The notes below the pieces were generated by a model, which was given only the letters and a program-made list of their open reading frames with translations, was not told the DNA's origin and did no database searches. Both the position numbers and the translations under genes were made by a program. Positions 56,845-64,000 of a stretch of DNA of 64,000 nt are shown piece after piece; the first letter of the stretch is position 1; each line of letters opens with the position of its first letter. Source of the stretch: Fragilaria crotonensis (Eukaryota; Bacillariophyta; Fragilariophyceae; Fragilariales; Fragilariaceae); NCBI GenBank assembly GCA_022925895.1, contig JAKSYS010000176.1, positions 31,317-95,316 of the forward strand. The letters are read 5' to 3'.

Positions 56845-59800
56845 TCATTGGTCTAAGTCAAGAGGAATCTTCGGGGAAAATAGGTGCACAAAGTTGTCGG
56901 TGCCGCCCGCCGCAAGTAGAGTGTGTTGTGGATGGAAAGCAAGACAGCTGATGGGCCCGATCATGCGACCGTGGTTTAACTGTGAGTGACGAATGACTTG
57001 AATCGGCTCACCATCAAGCGTCATAAGCTTGATGAATTGAGCGTGCGAGCCCGATGCGATGAGAGGAATCTGCGCATGCACAGCCATCGCAGTCATGGGG
57101 CTGCGCTGAACTGTATAGTTCTGAAGACTTCTTGACGACCGAAGATCGAAAATTCGGACGTCCCCAACGACGCTTCCCGACGCAATCTGGATAGGAGTTA
57201 GTGAATGATTGAAGCCGGACGACAAAGCATTGGATTTTCCTTACCCCGTAGGAATTGCCGTATCCTATGAAAGCGGTCTCAACCACCCAGCTCCCGTGCT
57301 CTTTGTACGTGGTGGCACGCTGCCGTCGATTTCTGCCCGGTCCAGGTAAAGCTGCACTAGAATCAACAACTGCCGATTGAGTTCTGGTGTCGAACACTTT
57401 CACTACGCCGTCACTGAATCCGGCGACAAGAATGTTTGGGCCCGTACAGTATGCGTTGCCGGTGGTCCTTCCATCCTCCACAACATCGCTTCTCCAAGCT
57501 GTAGTCAGCGTTGTAACGCAGGCGTGGGTATCAGTTTTCAACTCGTGAACACACTTCTCTGCATTCATATCCCAACTCCGAATCCCGTCGTAGTTGCCGG
57601 CAGCGAAAAGGTTCCCAGTAAACTGTTGCCAGTCAAGTATCAGACCACTCTTGCTCTTGTCAGGCACTCGCTGAGGGAGAGCGTAAAAGGCTGACAAGAG
57701 TGTCGCTGAGGTGTCAACATGAGCACCTGAAAAAGGTATGCCGCCCCATGCACGGACAGAGCCATCGTCACAGCCAGCAATGAAGACACTATTGGACTCC
57801 GCATTCATCCAGCACGTCGATGTAAATCGAGAGCCTTTCGGGTTTCCATTGTTAATAGAAAACTCCTTCGTTAATCCTTTGGTGTCCCACACTGACATCA
57901 CGCTTTGGTCATCGCAAACAACAAGTATGTCTTCATATGGGTGGAAACGGAGCATTGATGTCGACAGAGCATCCTTATTTGTCAAAAGGCCCGTCTGTTT
58001 CAATTCTAGGGTCTTTTTCTTCTTCGTCAGCTTCTCTTCTGCAAGAAGCGTGGCAGACTCGTCGACTTCAAAAAAGAAATCGTTCTTGAGCGTGTCTGTG
58101 GCCGTCGTCATCGGCTTTGGAGCGAGGCACGAGTAGTATTGAGCGATCTTCGCACAAATACCTCTCGCGGCTGTATTGCGACTGCCTAAGTATGCCCTTA
58201 GTGCTCCACGGGGGCTAAGCTGGTCCATCGAGTCGAAGTGAACTCTTGTTCGCGTATTCGAAAAAAATTCGTCTCGTTTCCATTGGAAGAATCCTGATAC
58301 TGGAAGGGTTGACTCAGGCTTCACGATCGCGTTGGGAGCCAAAGGTTCAAGCTGTGCCGTAGTAAACGAAGCCATCGACATCGGGTGCACCATCGACCCC
58401 ATGAAGCCATCCTCCTGTTGAGAACTCGACTGATGGAGCTGTTCTTCACCTTTGAAGGTGAACGCACATTTGACAGGAATCGTTGAATGTCGTGGTCAGA
58501 CTTGCTACGGGTTCCATCAAGGCGACCTTTAAGCGGTTTAACGTCCTTTTATGAGTCTCTCGTGGACGAAGCGTACGATTGCATTGGCAGCCCTGCGAAC
58601 GACAGGATGCGCATCCACCTGGCGAGTTGTGTTGAGGGAACTCCAAATCTGTCTAAAACTTTCAGCCGCTTCATTATCAATATTCGACGGAAAGGGAAAT
58701 TGTGCGGTATCTGAACAATCGTTACCTCCCCTAGTGTTGCTTTCGGTAAGCGTCATTTCCTCTGACGCGGACAGAAACGCAGGCAGGTATTTACCCAGAA
58801 TGGTCGAAATCACGAAGACGGCTTCGCACCGGACCATCGGGTTAGCATCATCCAATGTGGCAAGGGTAGTCTTGGCAATTAGCAAGTCAAGTGCAAGTCG
58901 GCGCCTATCCTCAAACATCGAGAATTGATTGGTATTGGACGGCTCTCCGTGCGGCTGTTGGATCTGCTGTCTGGAGACATTTGACTGGGAGTTTGTTTGA
59001 GATCGTCCCTGTGCCGAAGACTCCCTGATCATGTCAGGTCCAGTCAATGGACTAGTCGGAATTTTTTGTTCGTATTGACAAGACTGTGCTCGAAGTGTTT
59101 GTCCGGGGTCTTGCGATGGGTTGCGCAGCACACTAGCAGGAGCTGTTGTGGATGCCATGCCGGGGCACCTCTTTCCGGATGAACAAAACTGGGTTGAAGG
59201 CGACCAGGGAATTCTCTCTGCTGTTGGTGTCTGTGGAGGGATCATCGGTTGTTGAGGATACAATCGATTTCCTGAGAAGACGTCGAAGACAGAGGAACAG
59301 CGTTGAAAGTAGTCTGAGAGGGGGCACCAGTGGTACGGGAGGGAGCATTGGATGTGCCTCGGGACAGGAGGCGGTCTCAACAAACAAGCGATTGCAAAGC
59401 AGGCGGCGGCTCTAACTTCAGGTGAGTCGTCCTGAAGTCTCGAGAAGAGACGCAGGTGTACACCAGAGGCGAGTCCTTCCGTCTGGCTTGTGACGTTACC
59501 ATTGAACAAGTTGCCGAGGCAAAGGCACAACCACGTTCTGAACATGGGTGGGACTCTCGCCTCCGCAAGTGCAGCCTTCTTTGGTAGTCAGGTCGAGACT
59601 GGAATCTTGGGCAGTTCAGCTGAGCTCAATAGGGCGCAACTCGTCCCGTGCAAGTTCAGCCGTATGCAAGCCAACTGTCCCTGTGGATATTCAACACAGA
59701 TGGCTGACAGGATGAAAGCAGCCAATATGCGCTGCTCGGACGCTTCAACAGGGTTAAGGGGTAGGTTCATCGTCGCTCTGTTTAACCCCCACGTAAGGTG

Positions 59801-61656
59801 CTGAACGAAATGAGGAAGTGCACCATCCTTGACGAGTTCTACTTGGCAAGAAGAGTCAAAGGAGATGATCCTAGCCCATATTCCCACCAAATATTGCTTT
59901 CTTTCTTGACTTAGCCAAAGTTTCATCACGTACGGGAAAATGCCGACGGAGAGGGCCACGCTGACTGCCCAGGGTCCAAGGTCAAGAAACTGACTAAGCA
60001 ACGCCAGTGCTCTTTCACGGTGAGCTTGTGAGAGTAAAAGTTGCAGCACCACGGGAGTTGCTCCGGAGAATCCAGAGGTTCGTTGACTCGATTTGCCTTT
60101 CGAATGGACGCAAACTCCAACCAAATTTCAAAAGCTGTCAATTGCTCTGAAAAAGGCGACGTAACGCAAGAAGAAGATCCCGCAGCGACAGGCTGTTGCG
60201 TTACATCGGGCTTTGAGTCGTTGAGAGCGCTGTCTTCTTCGCCGTCGTTTTCGGGGTCAGGTTGCGTCGCCAGCAAGACTTGGTTGTTCAGGATCCCATC
60301 CTTCATCAGACCGCACAAGCAAGTCTCGCATGCAAGATCCCAAGCCTGCCAAAGGGGGTGATCGCAAACTCCTGGAGGAAAAGGGGGAAAGCTCTGCGGT
60401 GAGCAATTCAGACTCCGAAGGATTCTATCAGCCAGCAAGAAGTTCCGAAACAGACTTGCGACCATCAGATCCTGACGGAACAATCTTTGGAAAAGTGGTT
60501 TCGGGAGTATATTCCACGCGATTGAATCAGTGACTGATGTGAATATCCAGTTGAGGTCTCCAAGGGGGGTTTTCCGGTCAGTGGCCTTTCCTGGGATAGC
60601 ATCAACAACATCTGGGTTCAGACTCCCCATGCTCTGAGGGTTCCTACGCACAAACCATCGCAATGCCATCTTTATCGGCGTTGTGAGACATGATGTGAAT
60701 ATATCTGCAGGGTAATCTGGATGCATAGGTAGCCATTCGTTTTCTGAAGTAGGCGACAGCACAATCGTGTCACGGATCCACTGCGAAGCCACGGTTTCCA
60801 GGTCGTCGCCCTGAAAAGAAGTAGGATTTGGAGTCTGAGGAGGTGTGGCGTCGTTCGATTCTAGGAGCAGTTAGAAAGGGCATCAAGATCCCTGCACTGC
60901 TGCAGTCCAGAACCACGATGCTTGGTTTTCCTATCCATTGTCTAAGATCGGTAATGCAAAGGGGATGTACTGAGTATGGTTCTTGTCGAAGACCCAGATC
61001 TCTCCGTTCACGGTGGGGCGAGGTACCCCGTGACCATTGTAGTGCAAAAGAATACGTTCGTTCCTTGCTTGTCTCCTCAGCCCAAGGCAGAGCGCGCGCA
61101 CCTCTTCTACAGTTGGATCGAGCGCACGGCGATATTTCATCGGCCTCGCGCCGCGTTTGAGTTGCCACTGGGCATACTGACTCTCAAGTCTCTCTCCAAT
61201 TTTTTCCTTCGCTTTTGCTCGACTGATACTAGAAGGGTCCATCCAACATTGAAGCATGGCGCAAGGATGAGGTTTGGTGATATCTGGAGGCTCTGTACCA
61301 ACATTCAGAGCCATCACCAGGCCAACTCCGACGGTTTTCGTACGATCCTTCAATCGCCGTGTCGGAATTATTTCTGGATTGACAACTGCCGGCGGCTGAG
61401 ACTGCTTCTTCTCTACCTTCTCGACTTGGGGACGAGGCGACTGAGTCGGACGCAAAAGGTTGAACGAACTGACTCTCTGCAAGACGGAACCACCGGCTAC
61501 GTCTGCCTCGCCGTTTTCCGAGGACCCTTGGGTCGCATTGTCGGCGCTGCGTCCGCAAACTTCCTCCTCAATCTCATTAATGGCTCGAAGGTAAGGAGGC
61601 AGCTCGCTTTCGCTCAGGAAATCCTTCATGGTCGAGAACAATGTCGTCCAGGACAA
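56845..61656 (-). CDS. RPTOR: Raptor, scaffold subunit of TORC1 (several frame interruptions)
   Basis: Raptor recruits TORC1 substrates. The N-terminal RNC caspase-like domain is unmistakable: [70 protein letters not shown], then [24 protein letters not shown]-type repeats follow ([54 protein letters not shown]), a long linker, and WD40 repeats (57.9 kb down to [15 protein letters not shown]). About 1.58 thousand residues. Breaks: one base missing in CCCC near 60964, one extra near 60803, one missing in CCC near 60055, an in-frame TGA at 59588-59590, and a further frame change near 58500. All interrupt conserved or continuous protein. TORC1 is essential in most eukaryotes, so consensus errors are likelier than a dead gene. 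Confidence 0.92.
57187..57244 (-). other. Raptor last intron (58 bp)
   Basis: GTAAGG donor after GGG and a CTCCTATCCAG acceptor; joins IGYGNSYG to [16 protein letters not shown] in phase 0. Confidence 0.85.
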
Positions 61657-62700
61657 CGCTTGAACTTGGATTGTACCCTTGTACCTCTACTGCACCAGGT
61701 CGTACTTGTACCTCGTGTCTCGTGTCTGCATTCTTGATAGAGGTTCCAGACGGCGAACAAATTCCCGTATTATATGCAGAATGCAGACCGATTTCGAAGA
61801 TTTTTTAAGCCACTCTATTGTACAGTATGTCGACTGATGGTCCAAACTCCAAACGGCGTAATCCAGTACACTTGTACTCGGAATAGTACCAGGTACAAAA
61901 GTAGCAGTACCGGTACTTGTATTCGGGAAAACGCTTTGAAACCTTTTTTATTTCCACTCTCCAATCTAGTACAGTATTCCTAATACTGTGGAATGCAGTA
62001 CCATGTCCACGGAGTACGATTTCAGAATTGAGCGCTTTTTCTATGATCCTTTACTGTTTCGCACTGGTACTTGTACCGAAACCCGAAACGATTGTATGGA
62101 GTACTGTAGTACCATTTAGAACGAATTCTACGAACAGCGTTGAGAGTTATGTACTATGTAATGCAGTACTACTACTAGCAACTAGTGGTACTGGAGTATC
62201 AGGTACTGGAGTAGGAAATAAAATAACGCAGGATGTTACCGTACCGGTACAGAAAGAACCTTACTGTAGCTACTCCAGTACGAAGTACGTGACTGTACTC
62301 CAACAGAGGTGACAATTGACAAGTCAACTTGAATAAATGAGAGAGTAGGAGAGTTGACTACAGTAGTAGGAGTACCAGGTACCAGGTACCTTGTACTATA
62401 CCAGGTATGGCACGCCGCACATGCCAAGTGAATAGGACTCATAACTCATAACCCTCGCATACTACCGTACGATGTACTCCTTCTCAAGAGTATGTATGTC
62501 ATACATAGTTTATGATACCAATTTTCTATGCAGTCTTGTACTGCCTTCTCTACTGGTGCAGCATACAGTAACCTGGTTGTACTGATGGTACCTGGTACTC
62601 CAGTACAGTACTATTGTCTGACTCTTTCGTTTGTCAACACAATCGAGGGACGTAAACTACGGTAGGATAAGAACCAACTCTGAACTCTGGACTCTGGGGA
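61657..62700. repeat. GTAC-saturated spacer between Raptor and Listerin
   Basis: Roughly 1 kb dominated by GTAC, GGTACC and TACTGTA words, for example CCAGGTACCAGGTACC near 62373-62388. Non-coding. The Raptor and Listerin genes diverge from here, so both promoters lie in or next to it. Confidence 0.6.
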
Positions 62701-62708
62701 CTCAGTAA

Positions 62709-63029
62709 CAGAGACGGGAATTTCAAACCCAGCCCACCCAAACCCACGGCCCACCCAAACCCATTGGGTTAAGGGTGGGTTTTGGGTGAGCTCAGGATTT
62801 CATGGGTGGGTCTGGGTGGGCCGGCAAATCATAGCAAAAAATGACAGTAGATGTTTGCTACCGGTAGTAGTAGAACCATGTACTCCAGGACTGGCTACTG
62901 GGTTTGGGTGGGTTTGGGTTGGTCTTGGTAGATCGTATGGGTTCTGGGTGGGTTTGGGCTGGTACTTCCGTGAGCGTAGCTTTACGTGGGTACCCATGGG
63001 TTTGATGTTTTCAGAAATTCCCGTCTCTG
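62709..63029. mobile_element. hAT-type MITE 3 (321 bp)
   Basis: Perfect 16-bp terminal inverted repeats CAGAGACGGGAATTTC at 62709-62724 and inverted at 63014-63029, with an exact 8-bp duplication CTCAGTAA at 62701-62708 and 63030-63037. The interior is rich in GGGTTTGGGTGG-type words in both orientations. No ORF. It sits about 150 bp upstream of the Listerin start codon. Confidence 0.93.
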
Positions 63030-63181
63030 CTCAGTAAGTCTGCGTGCTTGTCTACTACTGCTACTGTACCTTGGTACTATAGCTACACATACCGCAGTAC
63101 AATTTTCCTTGTCGCAGTTCCCCTCGACTCTCCACATTCAGCGCTTCTGAAGTGTAGTCATCACCCAAAGGATTACAGACG

Positions 63182-64000
63182 ATGGCGAAGGAGAAACGAA
63201 AGTATCGCTTGGACAAAGGAAGCACCGGCGCTTCCAGCGGTGAATTTCTTGGTTTTGGCGCTTTTGCGCAGGAACGAACCCTCGATCCTCCTTGTCGTCA
63301 CCGAGTCAATTGTCGATTCAATGGTCGCCAGTATACGGGGTTCGGACAGTCAACTGTCGATTCTATTCAAGAAGATTGGGCAAAACGGAGATGGTGGTAC
63401 AAAGTCAAAAGCTCTTCTTGATGTTAAGTTATTCTTCGACGATGAAACTCAAAACAAGAAAGAACAGGTTACTGCTGGCCCACTTGGTCTTCGTATTTCA
63501 TTCAAGGCTCGTGTATGACGATTTTTCATCTGTGCGCGCTACAGCACTTTCGGCACTTGATTCCGCTAGAAGACGACTTCCAAGGTATGGAAGACATTGA
63601 TCGAACGTCACAAGGAACTCAGTGGGATGATCTGGTGCGCTCAGGCTGATCCTCGACGGATGTCAAGAGTTCTACTCAGAACTTATCAAAATCGTTGAGT
63701 GTCGTCGATTGGCCGGGGGTCTGGAGTACGTCAGTCGAATTCTTGGTTACAGCCGACCAAAAGTTATGTTCGACGATATTTTCGCCAGGAAATCTGGGGA
63801 TGAGACTGCGGTTGATGCGGAACGTGAACAACTCGATGAGCGCTTCGAGCGCGTTTTTGGTACGGCACTATCCGGGTTGTCCTTGTGGTTCCACAACTTC
63901 CCCGAGTCTGGTTCATTCACGTACGATTCCTTCATTACTGATCGGATCCCTTTGGAAGCCGTTGACGAGCGCTAGAATTCTTTCCGCCTGAAGGCATATC
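63182..64000 (+). CDS. LTN1: Listerin E3 ubiquitin ligase, N-terminal part (frame-broken, runs off the window)
   Basis: Listerin is the ribosome-quality-control ligase that ubiquitinates nascent chains on stalled 60S subunits. The start MAKEKRKYRLDKGSTGASS leads to GFGAFAQ, a family landmark. Then come SQLSILFKKIGQNGDGGTKSKAL, FHSRLVYDDFSSVRATALSA, WKTLIERHKELSGMIWCAQA and EQLDERFERVFGTALSGLSL, matching the N-terminal helical repeats. These blocks lie in three frames, with at least four changes in 800 bp. The RING end is outside the window. The gene start is the ATG at 63182. Call by motif order; the identity is fairly but not fully certain. Confidence 0.68.

Noticed and set aside
18687-61656. 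Programmed ribosomal frameshifting in host genes
   Set aside because: Apparent shifts go in both directions, lie at no common slippery site, and several fall in homopolymers.
1-64000. tRNA, rRNA, snRNA genes and CRISPR arrays
   Set aside because: No cloverleaf with a T-arm GTTCRA context, no rRNA-like stretch and no regularly spaced repeat array was seen; reading by eye cannot exclude a divergent small RNA.

Overview
The window is nuclear DNA of a photosynthetic stramenopile, most likely a diatom. The evidence is: a PsbP-family gene whose leader reads as a secondary-plastid signal peptide (Ala-Phe cleavage motif), then a transit peptide and a twin-Arg lumenal signal; short GT-AG introns (58-193 bp); Ty1/copia elements of the type common in diatoms; and DIRS-like tyrosine-recombinase retroelements. 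No species call is possible from the sequence alone.

Layout. 1-5.8 kb: a frame-broken copia element (minus strand), cut by the window edge. 6.6-8.2 kb: NDUFV1 of respiratory complex I (plus, one intron). 9.3-18.6 kb: a complete Ty3/gypsy element (minus) with identical 177-bp LTRs, a purine tract and a 4-bp target duplication, inserted 68 bp upstream of the PsbP-like gene (18.7-19.6 kb, plus). 19.8-20.6 kb: a polytopic membrane protein resembling TRIC cation channels (minus). 21.1-21.8 kb: a hAT-type MITE. 22.9-25.8 kb: PWP2/UTP1 of the small-subunit processome (minus, three exons). 27.3-33.0 kb: an element with 571-bp terminal repeats and only gag-like ORFs. 33.0-39.6 kb: a second decayed copia element (plus). 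39.7-40.0 kb: a histone H3 pseudogene. 43.7-44.0 kb: a second hAT-type MITE. 44.4-47.2 kb: coatomer gamma (minus). 48.36-48.67 kb: a hexanucleotide array. 48.9-54.0 kb: DIRS-like remnants. 54.6-56.4 kb: a membrane-anchored pepsin-like protein that has lost catalytic residues (plus). 56.8-61.7 kb: Raptor of TORC1 (minus). 62.7-63.0 kb: a third hAT-type MITE. 63.2 kb to the end: the start of Listerin/LTN1 (plus).

The resident genes are unrelated housekeeping genes and do not form a pathway; more than half of the window is transposable-element DNA. The most interesting item is in the gypsy element. Its open pol ORF carries about 330 residues between RNase H and integrase that follow the motif order of a cytosine-C5 DNA methyltransferase, with most catalytic residues changed. 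Other notable items are three unrelated MITEs that all show 8-bp target duplications, the gag-only element, a pseudo-aspartic protease, and intergenic spacers saturated with the word GTAC.

Caution: coatomer gamma, Raptor, Listerin, the PsbP-like gene and the pepsin-like gene all show single-base frame breaks, several in homopolymers, inside otherwise well-conserved protein. NDUFV1, PWP2, the TRIC-like gene and the gypsy pol are clean. Residual consensus indels are the simplest explanation, so 'pseudogene' calls for those genes are provisional.
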